In this document: in pieces, positions 8,958 through 19,100 of the stretch
Position numbering within the stretch: position 1 is the first letter of the stretch
How the letters are laid out: each line of letters begins with the position of its first letter
Source of the DNA: Lineus longissimus
Taxonomy: Eukaryota > Nemertea > Pilidiophora > Heteronemertea > Lineidae
Direction: 5' to 3'
Length of the DNA: 60,000 bases
Assembly (NCBI RefSeq): GCF_910592395.1
Contig: NC_088317.1
Coordinates: 9,922,001 to 9,982,000 of the forward strand
Notes under the pieces: generated by a model
What the model saw: only the letters and a program-made list of their open reading frames with translations
What the model was told of the DNA's origin: nothing
Database searches by the model: none
Translations under genes and position numbers: made by a program

Positions 8958-11396
8958 TTAAGCTTCCTTCTCCGTTTGTGAATATCGGCACTCCACTTGA
9001 GATAGGCTTCGACTGGCATAACCGATGACCCTTTTCACACTGTTCTGTTTTTGGACTAGCATCGCGCCTAATCCAACAGGGCTAGCATCGACGATTATCT
9101 CAGTCTCTGCATCTTTCTGGAAGTAAGCCAAACAGTCCGTGTTGCTTAACGCTTCCTTTAGCTGTTTGAACGATTTCTCCTGTTTAGGACCCCACACAAA
9201 CTTTTCGTCCTGTCTCGTTAAACACCGTAAGGGCTCTGCAATCGTTGCCAAGTTCTTTATGAACCTACCACTGAAGTTGACCATACCCATGAAGCTGCGA
9301 ACTTCTGACGCGGTCTGCGGTCTGCGGGCTTCTACAACAGCCTTAACGTGCTCGGCGGTTGGCGCAATCCCATGTTCACTGAAAATGAGTCCCATGAACT
9401 CTAATTCAGCCAGTCTGAGTTTAATTTTCTCCTCGTTAAGCGTTAAACCCTTTTCAGCCAGTTTCTTTAACACTTTAAACAGTCTCCGATCGTGTTCTTC
9501 CGTATCGCGACCATGTACAACTAGGTCATCATGGATGTTTTCGCACCCCTCACATTCTGCTAGAACTTGTTGAATGATGTGTTGGAATTTTTCAGGAGCC
9601 GAACTTATCCCAAACATCAAACGCTTATATCGAAATAAACCAACGTGTGTACAAAATGTTGTGATTTCACGCGACTTTTCATCTAGCTCAATTTGGTGAA
9701 AAGCGGATTTCAAGTCTAGTTTACTAAACACACGACTACCGTTCATCCTGTCTAAAATCTCGTCGACAGTTGGAATTGGGTGACGCTCACGGATAACAGC
9801 TTTGTTCGCCTGCCTCATATCAACACATAACCTGATGTCATCACCTTTTTTTGGAATAATCACCACCGGACTAACCCAAGGGGTTGGACCCTCAACTGAC
9901 TCGACTATATCATCTTTGGCAAGTGACTTTAATTTCTTTTCAAGCTTTCCACGCGTACTGAACGGAAATCTACGTGTTGGCTGAGCAACTGGTTTTACAT
10001 TTGGGTCAATGTGGATGGTTGCCTGGTAATCTTTCAGTTTACCGATTCCATTAAAACACTCTGGAAATGCCTTCTTGATTTCGGCAATCCCCATTGACGT
10101 TGAACTGTTAGTGTTACCCTGATTACATTGCTCAGTTTGAATCATGTTGACATTTGGACCAACTTTCAAAACATGTAACTTTTCAGCAGTATCTTTACCT
10201 AAAAGTGGTCGACCCGCGCAATCGATCACAGTAAAGTCAGCATTCACTTCATGATCTGCTATTTTCACATCTGCTGAGAAAGTCCCTAATGTTGACAATG
10301 GATCTTTTGTACCATACGGATACAATCTTTTACTCGACTTATCAGAAATACACGTAACCCTTTGCTTTTTCATGTATCTCCAAGTATCACGATCCACGAT
10401 GTTAGCAGTTGATCCCGAATCGATCAGCATTCTAACGTTGACTCCACCGATGTCTGCATCGACCATACCACTATTCAGGCTGCAACCTTTCCTCCCTATC
10501 AAGAATGCGTACTCGTCATCTTCATTTGAAGCGTTGACCTGGTTAACTTTTCCTTGTTTCGTATCTCTGCCCTTCTTCGTCGGATTAGCTTTTCCCTGTT
10601 TCGGATCTCTGCCCTTCTTCATCCGTCCTTGTTTCGTCTTACAAACGCTGGAAAAGTGTCCAACTGGATTGCACTTGTTGCACGTGGCGCTCTTTGCCGG
10701 ACATGACGGGTCCTTACTGAGGTGTCCATCACGTCGTCCACAACGGTAACAAGCTAATGTCTTTTTCTCTTTTACGTCACAGGCATTTTTCACACGATTG
10801 ACTTCACCGGACACCGACTTGGCTTCAATTTGCTTCATTTGCAAATCGACAGCTTCCATTGCTCTAGCTAATTCTAGAACTCTGTCTAGTGTCAGTTCAG
10901 TCCCTTTTTGTAAGAGTTTCCTACGTAGACCTGATGATTTACATGCGTCGACAACTTGATCTCGGATTTGTTCGTTTTTCGCCTCCCCATCCCCGAATTC
11001 GCAATTTAGGGCTTGCTTTTTCAGTCGTGACACAAACTGGGCAACCGTTTCATCCTCCTGTTTTAACTGTCGAAACACATGTCTCTCGTAAGCTACATTC
11101 AACCTCGGCAAGAAATACCCATCCAGTTTTCGAATGGCAGCTTTGTACACGTCATCCTCTTCACCTTCAAACCCAGCGACAAATGGCACAGCTGGCACCG
11201 TCTCGTACAGATCTTGTACCTCCATACCAGCAGAGTGTAACAGAAGTGCCTTCTTCTGAGCAGCCAGGGTGACACCTTTTCCCACAGCATAGTACTCAAA
11301 TGCTTTCTTCCAACGTTTCCACCGGGGCCCTACATTGGCCAATTCACCAGTGCAGTCCAATTTAGGAAGTGGGGCCACTTCTAACGCTACCGCCAT
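8958..11396 (-). CDS. Ty3/gypsy gag-protease-RT polyprotein, truncated by a stop in RNase H
   Basis: This 812-codon frame starts at an ATG about 70 bp downstream of the 5' LTR. Gag occupies roughly residues 1-210. Zinc knuckles lie at about 216-252 (CYRCGRRDGH and CNKCNPVGHFSSVC). The protease active site is DSGS at about 325. RT spans about 450-650, with KLDLKSAFHQ (first Asp) and IHDDLVV in place of the usual YxDD. RNase H begins at VDASPVGLGA. The frame ends at TAA (8958-8960), where related elements have a sense codon in the EKEA-x-IVW block, so a point nonsense mutation is the simplest reading. Gag and pol form one continuous frame with no frameshift site. Confidence 0.9.
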   Translation of the reverse strand: MAVALEVAPLPKLDCTGELANVGPRWKRWKKAFEYYAVGKGVTLAAQKKALLLHSAGMEVQDLYETVPAVPFVAGFEGEEDDVYKAAIRKLDGYFLPRLNVAYERHVFRQLKQEDETVAQFVSRLKKQALNCEFGDGEAKNEQIRDQVVDACKSSGLRRKLLQKGTELTLDRVLELARAMEAVDLQMKQIEAKSVSGEVNRVKNACDVKEKKTLACYRCGRRDGHLSKDPSCPAKSATCNKCNPVGHFSSVCKTKQGRMKKGRDPKQGKANPTKKGRDTKQGKVNQVNASNEDDEYAFLIGRKGCSLNSGMVDADIGGVNVRMLIDSGSTANIVDRDTWRYMKKQRVTCISDKSSKRLYPYGTKDPLSTLGTFSADVKIADHEVNADFTVIDCAGRPLLGKDTAEKLHVLKVGPNVNMIQTEQCNQGNTNSSTSMGIAEIKKAFPECFNGIGKLKDYQATIHIDPNVKPVAQPTRRFPFSTRGKLEKKLKSLAKDDIVESVEGPTPWVSPVVIIPKKGDDIRLCVDMRQANKAVIRERHPIPTVDEILDRMNGSRVFSKLDLKSAFHQIELDEKSREITTFCTHVGLFRYKRLMFGISSAPEKFQHIIQQVLAECEGCENIHDDLVVHGRDTEEHDRRLFKVLKKLAEKGLTLNEEKIKLRLAELEFMGLIFSEHGIAPTAEHVKAVVEARRPQTASEVRSFMGMVNFSGRFIKNLATIAEPLRCLTRQDEKFVWGPKQEKSFKQLKEALSNTDCLAYFQKDAETEIIVDASPVGLGAMLVQKQNSVKRVIGYASRSLSQVECRYSQTEKEA

Positions 11397-11467
11397 TTTC
11401 TGCTTTTAGGCTTAGGTTTGCAAAAATTAACACATCTATGGGTTCACTAGATACTCGTCGCCATATT

Positions 11468-11624
11468 TGTACTGTCTTAGCTACCGGTGACGTTAGGATT
11501 AACTTGATATTAACGGATTAAAACAGAATTGAATCCAACAATCTATCAGTCTTTATTCTCATGTTCCGCTAACTACACAAGTACCACGGGTCTCAATACA
11601 CAGGGTGTTATACAAAACACTACA
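11468..11624 (-). repeat. 5' LTR of the Ty3/gypsy element
   Basis: The partner of 6594-6750, read on the minus strand, with transcription expected to start here. Just inside it, three bases after the LTR end on the minus strand, comes tggcgacgagtatc. TGG at this place is typical of a tRNA primer-binding site, but I cannot say which tRNA. Confidence 0.92.
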
Positions 11625-11629
11625 GACTT

Positions 11630-12375
11630 GACATCAACTGCCTTGAGTTCCTCTGAACTTCAAGAGCCACCCTGTAATTTTAACCTGTAGACATTGTATG
11701 CAGAACGAGTTGATGGCTTACCTCCACCAAAGGCTGCATAGGACATATACTTAGCCGTTACCCATTCTGGATCGACCCTTTTCACAAGCGAACTACTGAT
11801 GTAGGAGCTGTCTGACCCTGTATCAAACAACACCGTGGCCTCCACTGCACACCTCCTTCCACACACTGTAACCTTCGCAGTCTGCAGCACCGTATAGACG
11901 GACGCCCCCTGGCTGAAGAACAAGAGTGAATATTAAGATCAGCTAACGCAGTATGCACCACTGCACGGTCTTCACTGGGTCCGGATTGACTATTACCTGA
12001 CAGTTCTGTACCACTAACAGTTTCATCATTATCAACTTTTCTTGAATTTGAACCACTACTATGTGAACCCTGCCCATGGCACAGAAGTTGATGATGTCTA
12101 CCAGAGCACTTAGCACATGTGGAGTTACAACCTTTGGGCCTATGTCCCAATTTAATACATTTGAAGCAAACTCCACTGTCTTGGATTACCCTATGTCTTT
12201 CCTCAATCGGAATCTTAGTGACAGTCCAACATCTTTCAGAAGCATGAGCTTTCTTACAGAATACACAAAATTGTTTACTACCTTTGCTAGAATTTGATTG
12301 TGAAAGAAGGTTGTACAACAGGCACATGTTTGCAGCTCGTTGTCTTGGTTGTTGAAAGTCCTTCAAACACCTCAC
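11630..12375 (-). pseudogene. BEL/Pao zinc knuckles and aspartic protease
   Basis: On the minus strand, 11782-12375 carries the cysteine-rich gag end (CVFCKKAHASERC, CFKCIKLGHRPKGC, CAKCSGRHHQLLC) typical of BEL/Pao. A frameshift near 11910-11940 leads into 11660-11923, which has the retropepsin motif FDTGSDSSYIS. The coding sense stops at the gypsy insertion site and resumes beyond it near 6588, as expected for an interrupted element. Confidence 0.85.
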
Positions 12376-13267
12376 TACGTTTTCTGCGTTGAATCTCTGT
12401 CTTGAGGAATGTCAGTAGTCCCTTCAGATCATTTTCTTTGCCCTCACTGTCTCTCACCCACTCAAGCCGCAACTCGGACGTAAGACGCGAAAGAATAAGT
12501 GGAGTCAACAGAACACCGTATTCCTCTCCACTTATTTTTAATGTCCTCAGGCTTCGAACGTGACCTTGGATAGAATCTAACAACTGCCACAGTTGAGCAA
12601 TGTTCGGTTTAACAGGCACTGTGATATTCAATAGCACTTGAATGTGTGAGAATATGATTCTATTCTTCTGTCCGAAACGTTCCGCCAACATTTCCTTAAC
12701 ATTCTCGTAATTGTCGGCTGATATCGACAGACCTTCAATGACCCTTTTTGCATCCTTTTCGAGAACTGACTCAAGGTATGTGAACTTCGAAACGACGAAC
12801 AAGTCCTTCCGATTGTCAACAATGATTTGGAACTTTTCCCAGAAACTTAGTCATTCCATCGGATCTCCATCGAATGTATCAATTTTAGGCAATTTAGCCT
12901 CAACCTTTATAGCACCACTACCACTAGTCTTAGTACTAGCACCACCAGTAGCACCAGCTGTTACACTAAGCTTCAACTTATCAAGCTCTTCCAATGCTTG
13001 AACCTTGCATGTTAGTACCTTTGTTCTATATTTGAATGTTTCATCAATGTCTGTGTTGAGTAAGTCGACATCCGCACCTATCTCCGTTTCGATTTCTGTA
13101 CAAATCTGATCATATTTTGCCAAACGTATATCAAATTCTTTGATCTGCAACTCCAGCGCTACAGCAGAAAAAGATTTGGAGCGTAATAGTTCATCTATGG
13201 CATTTGCTTCTCTTGTCAGCCAAGACCTCATTGCCACACGACTCTTCTTCAGTGTGGAGAGCGCCAT
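12287..13267 (-). pseudogene. BEL/Pao gag
   Basis: The minus-strand frame from the ATG at 13267 encodes a helical N-terminal gag region and runs to the conserved LPKIDTFDGDPME. There it meets TGA (12851-12853) where the family has Trp. The next frame (12802-12287) continues with SKFTYLESVLEKDAKRVIEGL and MLAERFGQ, both standard BEL/Pao gag blocks. A frameshift near 12370 joins it to the zinc-knuckle region. The gag is therefore recognisable throughout but broken at least twice. Confidence 0.85.
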
Positions 13268-13699
13268 CTTGAATTCGTATAGGGCCTACTAATGTATAGT
13301 GTACATGGTGTACAGTCAGTCAATGCAAATGTACACACATTGAGTCAGCAAATTTTCATTCAAATGTTCAACAAGTCATAACTCATGTCACCTGCACTGA
13401 AAACCATCTCAAAGTTCCTCATTTATATATCAGTAATGTTCATTGAGGTCTTCGACACCAAATGTTTCGGACCATTATCTTTAGTGCGTCCACAATTTCG
13501 ATTTTGTGACATGAATAAAATGAGTACAACAAACTTCTTTATAAAATATGGCCGAATTAATCATTGACAAAAACACAAGGTGGCAGCACCAGACTACACA
13601 CCAACATATTATAAAACATACTACATCACAATCTCCAACAGGGTGAATCACTGAAGACACTAGGGATTGCATGGATTACTTCAGAGGACACCTTCCGCT
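13268..13699. other. Unassigned sequence between two BEL/Pao remnants
   Basis: This stretch should hold the BEL leader and 5' LTR, but with no partner LTR in the window neither can be delimited. No convincing open frame or repeat is visible. Confidence 0.4.
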
Positions 13700-14400
13700 T
13701 CCCAACGGCGAAGAATTTGATTGACTAGGAGGATCCTGAAGCAAAACAGAGTCTCTAAAGTATCGCATCGAAAATATTTGATCCCATGTGAATGCTATCA
13801 CCTTATGTCATCAGAGCAAATTTGCTTTTCCAAAAGTTATGGCAGAAGGGTTTAGGCTGGGATGATACATTGGATGAGACAACAGCACAGAAATGGCGCA
13901 TATGAAAAGGAGAGCTGCAGGAGCTGGATCAATTGGAGATTCCCCGATGTTTATCCTTGGGACTAGGAGAAATCTCCAGCATTGAACTTCCATGGATTTG
14001 GCGACGCATCAGAGAAGGCTTACGGAGCAGCGGTATACAGCAGACTGGTAGACCAGAATGGTCACACCCCAACAAGATTGGTGATGTCAAAGTCAAAACA
14101 TTCAAGTCTGCAGGATTTTTCATCAAAAGGGTTTTCATTAGGGAAATAGCATCAAAGAAACAGAGTTGGATACAGATACTTTGACTACACAGTTAGCTGC
14201 CAAGGGGATAGAATGAAAATTTATCGTTGAGCGAGCTCCATGGCGAGTTGGCTGGTGCCTGGTGGGAGCGGTTAGTTCGGTCAGTCAAGGAGTCATTGAG
14301 GAGTGTGTTAGGGAAAGCACTTCTTAGATTATCTGAGCTGTACACAGTCTTGACAGATGTTGAAGCTGCGATCAACATCGCATTAAAGTACTAGAGAGTC
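13700..14400 (+). pseudogene. Second BEL/Pao pol relic, opposite orientation
   Basis: Plus-strand fragments in several frames match BEL/Pao pol. An RNase H block reads HGFGDASEKAYGAAVYSRL near 13990-14050, followed by TPTRLVMSKSK. Integrase C-terminal sequence follows: LAAKGIE, a TGA where Trp is expected, then KFIVERAPW near 14190-14240, then VRSVKESLRSVLGKALLRL near 14275-14330. The RT and the middle of pol between them are deleted. It is a different copy from the minus-strand element beside it. Confidence 0.75.
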
Positions 14401-14870
14401 CACGTTCATCTGCTCTAGCACATGGACATTGCCAAGTCATAAGGAAAAAGGAGCGTGTACCGAAGACTACGACGATGCAGGACTATGTTGCTCAAAATAT
14501 CCTGGTCCCCACGGTGCCGAAAAGTACAGTAGAGGTGCAGCTTAAGAAAAGTAAGCTCTCTTTCCAGACAAAAAAATGTTGCAAATTTAGATCTGCTGGT
14601 GTGCTACTGAAGGCCACTCCTTGCCCCTGGTGTGCTGCGTAAGACCACTGTGAGTGCCCCTCTATCAGTGGAGGACATCTATGAGAAAACAACTCTGACC
14701 AATGGGCAACTCAGACCTGGTCTCCTTAAATGGTAACAAAGGCTTCCTACTGCATGCACAAAACTGCATATTAACATATATTTCTTGTTCAGGGAACAGC
14801 ACTGAAGTGCAGCGGTCAGAGAATGAAAAGTAATGCTTTATGCTTAATGTTTATGTGCATTTTATTTTAG
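14401..14870. other. Unassigned sequence upstream of the exon array
   Basis: The first part may be further BEL debris. A frame from an ATG at 14474 stops after 23 codons and cannot be joined in phase to the exons downstream. No promoter can be placed for the gene that follows. Confidence 0.35.
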
Positions 14871-15024
14871 GTAGTGAAGTGAAGCCACCACCAACGCATG
14901 ACTATAGGGCTTCGAAGAGGCAGAGAAGATCAAGCTCAGGCCATGGCAGGGCTCCATTGCCAGAAACCCCCAGTGGCCCTGCTCAGTCGCAGCGACACGT
15001 TACCCCAGTCTGACAAATGATCAG
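14871..15024 (+). pseudogene. Degenerate first copy of a triplicated exon
   Basis: After a pyrimidine-rich acceptor (ttttattttag) the sequence reads, in the same phase as exon 1 of the gene below, VKPPP... through ETPSGPAQSQ...VTP, matching the KVRPPP...QSMPP...QSQV pattern at 15910 and 16818. It then hits a TGA before any consensus donor. It is best read as an older, decayed copy of the same exon. Confidence 0.6.
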
Positions 15025-15154
15025 GTTCGCAATTCAAAGGTCACCATGGCTATGGAGAGTTCAACAGCCATACAGCCCAAAAAATGTAAGTAGCAGTGGT
15101 CTTGATTTTTTGTGTCGCCACGTCGCATTTGAGTGATCTCAGTGATTAGTTGAT

Positions 15155-15231
15155 TAATGGCAGTCTCATGTTGTCGGTCCTTCCGGCTTGCGAGTAATGG
15201 CAGTCTCATGCTGTCGGTCCTTCCGGCTTGC
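15155..15231. repeat. Tandem duplication, about 39 bp x 2
   Basis: Two almost identical copies of a unit starting taatggcagtctcatg and ending ccttccggcttgcg follow each other and differ at one base. They are intronic with respect to the surrounding exon array. Confidence 0.85.
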
Positions 15232-15339
15232 GGTCTAAGTATAAAACGTAAAGGAAACATTTATAGATCCAGATCAGCTCAAAGCAGAACAAACACAGAG
15301 TCACATTCTTTAAAGCTTTAAGTAAAACAAAAGAGGTAC

Positions 15340-15690
15340 CTAGAGAATGAGGTCTTCATTGCTCGGGTCTGCACTGCTCAGCATCCCTTTGCTCGGGTCC
15401 ACTCTACTAAGCATCCTACGGTTCGGGTCAAACACTACTTAGCATCCCATGGTTCGAGTCTACACTACTCAGCATTCCCTGGGGTCCACTTTACTCAGTA
15501 TCCTATGGTTCGGGTCCACACTACTTAGCATCCCATGGTTCGAGTCTACACTACTCAGCATTCCCTGGGGTCAACTTTACTCAGTATCCTATGGTTCGGC
15601 TCCAACACTACTTAGCATCCTATGGTTCGAGTCCACACTACTCAGCATCCCATGGTTCGAGTCCTTACTACTCAGCATTCCCTGGCGTCA
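15340..15690. repeat. Intronic minisatellite, unit about 30-40 bp
   Basis: Repeats of a unit close to ctactcagcatcccatggt followed by tcgagtccaca run for about 350 bp, producing a false plus-strand open frame (15449-15712). A single related unit occurs at the equivalent place upstream of the next exon copy (about 16335-16395), showing that the whole exon-plus-intron segment was duplicated and only this copy expanded. Confidence 0.85.
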
Positions 15691-15909
15691 GAGTGTTGAA
15701 TTTACTTTGTAGTTCGAAAGCATGAATTTAATCCCGATTTTATTGATGACTATTTTCATGTAAGCATTCATGTATAAGTAATTAATAACAAAGAATCATA
15801 TCATTCTCACCTCGTCCTGTCAATATCACCTCGATCAGCAACATCGTTGTGATAACATGCAGTTGCAGTCGTTTCATTGTATTCATAAAAACATGCAAAT
15901 TCATTACAG

Positions 15910-16140
15910 GTAAAAAGGTCAGACCACCACCCAACCAGACCAGTATGGCTATCGAAAGGCAAAAGACCCATATCGGAGCCAGCTCAGCACAAGGCATGGC
16001 TCAATTGCAAGAATCCCAAAGTATGCCTCCCACGGCACAGAGCCAAGTAACCCCGTTTGTTACAATGCCTACAGGTCACAGTGAAACTACTCAGGTCCCC
16101 GTGGCGTTTCGCACACCAGCTGTTGTGCAAGCTAGGAAAC
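15910..16140 (+). other. Exon 1 of the recombinase-like gene (second copy of the exon array)
   Basis: The acceptor tcattacag and donor GTGAGT bound 231 bp (77 codons) with phase 1 at both ends, so the exon can be skipped or repeated without changing frame. It encodes KKVRPPP through QSQVTPFV and then a unique tail ending ARK. The first two thirds match the start of exon 2 at 16818. Confidence 0.75.
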
Positions 16141-19100
16141 GTGAGTAGAGCAATATTTTGCTAAATGTCATTGACTTGTTTGATAAATCATCTTACTTAA
16201 TGATATAATCAGCCCTTTCAATCAATCACACACTCACATTCAATTGACGGAAGAACTGCAACCCAGCCTATGCAAAACAGTGGACTGCTTCCTACACATT
16301 TCCAAAAGTTTTAAGAAAAGAGAAAGTATGTCATCATAGAATGAGGTCCCGATTGCTCGGATCCACACTCCTCAGCATTCTCTGGCATCAGGGTGTACAG
16401 AAGTTGCTTAACCTAAGAAATATACATTGCGGTTCACTCTTTGTTTATTCTAATCACTTTGCCGTGAATATGGAAACCACTGTTTTAGACAAATGAATTC
16501 TTCGATCATAATTCGGCATAAACAAGTGATACCGAAAGATAAACAACCTCTTTTTTTCTAAACGGAGAAATAATGAACACCTATGTAGTTGATGATATTA
16601 GCTTTGAAATTCGAGGGAATGAATTTAACCCCAATTACATTTTCGACTATTCTCATATCAGTCTTCATGCGCGTTAAAGCATATACACGATAGACCATCG
16701 AATTGAAATATCACTCTCACCTCACCTCATCAATATCATCTATCAGCAGCATCGTTGCGATTACATGCAGTATCGGTCGTTCCCTGGTATTCATAAACAC
16801 ATGAAAATTCATTACAGGTAAAAAGGTCAGACCACCACCCAAACAGACCAGTAATGCTATCGAAAGGAAAAATACCTATATTGGAGCCAGCTCAGCACAA
16901 GGCACGGTTCCATTGGGAGAAACCCAAAGTATGCCTCCCACGGTACAGAGCCAAGTATCCCCGTTTGTTCACAAAAACCAAGGAGATGGGCTACATGAGG
17001 CTGATAAGTACAGAGATGAAAAAAGGCCTGAAGCTAAAGAAGGCAAAAAGTCGGACGGAATAATTTGCAGTGATGAGTTACAGCCGGTTGAGGAGTTGGT
17101 TGAAGACAGCGATGCAGATGCCAGGGAGGTAACTCATTATTATGGAGATGTAAACGACGAAGTCAGTGGTAATGTAATTCATGCAAATGAGGTCATGGAA
17201 TATCACTACAGTTGTGAAAGTGATGCTGACATGGAAAAATATATCGAATATGCCACGTCTGATGATGAGAAGGATGAGCTACATCGGACAGGGGAAGTGG
17301 TTGAGGAACAAAGCAATGTCTGCCCTGCGGGAGAAAGCGAGGAGACTGGAGAGTATGGTATTGGGGAAGACGAAGCCTCGGACACGATGATTATCAAAGA
17401 TGATGACATTGAAACATCTCTTGACGAGGAAGGTGTTTTTTTATTCAGTGAAACATCTCTTGATGAGAAAGATGTGGTTATAATCAGTGATGATTCCTTG
17501 CTGGCTGATGGGATGAGTGCAACAGGAAACGAAAGTTTTGGAAGAGGTCAAAACCTGGACGTAGATCATAATGAAGAAGTAGACCAAGGAACAACAATAG
17601 CAGGAGATGAACGATCAGGAATACCTGGAAACACGAAACCTGGGGTTGGCCAAAATGGAATGTGCAGAGGAGACAAGGAAACCGAAGGCGAAGATACCAA
17701 AGGTACAGTTATTGTCTTGCCTAACACTTCTTATCTAATGCATTTCCAACCAGAGTCGTTATGGTGACTTTATTGCTAGGTACTGATGACTTTCATAGGT
17801 TGCATGAATAGTCAGTAGCCCTTCGACAGGTATTCTTGGGAAATTTTGCTGAACTGCTGCAAAGTAATCACAGATCTACATAAGGAATTCATAGTGAATG
17901 TCATGGGCGGGGGTAAAAACGATTTAGAACACCACTATGCTTTTGCGAACAAACTAAATATGCTTTTGCAAATATTTCTTCCAGATAACGCCCTCCTGCA
18001 TTCCATGCTGCTTCCCCTCACCCCTGAGAGTCTGGTTCTTCCTCTTAGCCCAGATAGCCTATTTGATTTTGAGGTGAGTATCCAAAATAGGAACCTTTCT
18101 ATAAGTGTACGATAAAGCAAACCACAAACAATGGCCCTTGGGTCCAACAACTCCCTCAGTACGTTCAGATCACTGTCCCCAACTTCTGTCAACACTAGCT
18201 TCGGAAAAGAAAGCAAGGTGTTACAAAAGGAGGCAAGTGACCCAAGTTCCATTACCATAACTCTTGTCATTTTGACCAGGATTAGCATCAAATCATGCTT
18301 TTCCATCTTCACTTTAACAGGATGATCATCAAGTCATGCCAGTTGTCACATCTACCCCGTCAACTCATCCAGGCAATCACATGGAACCAAGCAGTCTTAA
18401 CTTTTCAGAGGAGGCGCACCAACCACAAAATGAAGGTGGCCATATCACAGAGTTGATAGGAAATGGTACCAGTTCAATATTCATGGAAAATGATGCGGAT
18501 ACATCATCCTCGTTTACGGAGGGATATGGCTGTGCCGATGACGAAATGAGCAGAGATGTGAAATCAAGTCAAGGGTTGTTAGAAGATATCGTCAACTCAT
18601 TCATGGCAGAGGAAAAGGATAAAACTATGCAGGTTAGCCCCTCCTCTTCCCATGTCGTTTTTGGAGTGAACATTTCACTGGTTAACCAACCTAATACTTA
18701 ATTGCTGGCCTCGTTGTTGATCAATCAAGAGTTCTCAGGGGATTATGATAATGCTGGCGCTTAAAAAGTAGTGACAATGCCACACTCACAATGTGTCTGC
18801 ATGATGGTTTGGTCTTGTTATGCTAGCATTTCATTGACAAAGTCGTGATCTGATTTTAATGAAGGGGTGAAGGGTAGGACCAGATTGGCGATTATTTCCT
18901 ACTGTATCAACTTTTATATTCATTTTTCATGTTTTGCAGGCTGAGCGAACTCCTATACCAGCTGTCATTGAACAACAACTTGATTGTAATCGCCAAGTAA
19001 TAAGTGAAAGTTCAGCCGCGGAGGACTATGTTCATCGATCTCCAGATAATGAAGGTTGCATATATGCAATGATGGAATGTTCGGTTGATGATGGTAGTAA

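Larger units (their letters stand above)
6594..11624 (-). mobile_element. Ty3/gypsy LTR retrotransposon, nearly complete, recent insertion
   Basis: A 5,031-bp element on the minus strand bounded by two 157-bp LTRs (6594-6750 and 11468-11624), which begin TG and end CA and differ at only two positions. A perfect 5-bp target duplication gactt lies at 6589-6593 and 11625-11629. Both flanks are BEL/Pao coding sequence. Gag and pol lie in one frame on the minus strand, broken by a single stop codon. The near-identical LTRs mean the insertion is young relative to the BEL host copy. Confidence 0.95.
905..13267 (-). mobile_element. Decayed BEL/Pao LTR retrotransposon hosting three nested insertions
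   Basis: Read on the minus strand, the pieces come in canonical BEL/Pao order: gag, CCHC zinc knuckles, aspartic protease, reverse transcriptase, RNase H, integrase. They are separated by a Ty3/gypsy element (6594-11624), a CR1-like LINE (about 3870-5477) and a TTCGCC-type inverted-repeat element (1645-2704). Removing these leaves about 4.6 kb, near the expected coding length but lacking the 3' end. Stops, frameshifts and a lost catalytic residue show it is dead. No BEL LTR pair was found: the 3' side stops at about 905, and the 5' flank beyond 13267 has no matching partner in the window. Confidence 0.85.

Noticed and set aside
14474-14551. Possible first coding exon for the recombinase-like gene
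   Set aside because: On careful reading the ATG frame stops after 23 codons and the donor-like site does not join in phase.
15449-15712. Leu/Ser-rich 87-codon frame
   Set aside because: By-product of an intronic minisatellite.
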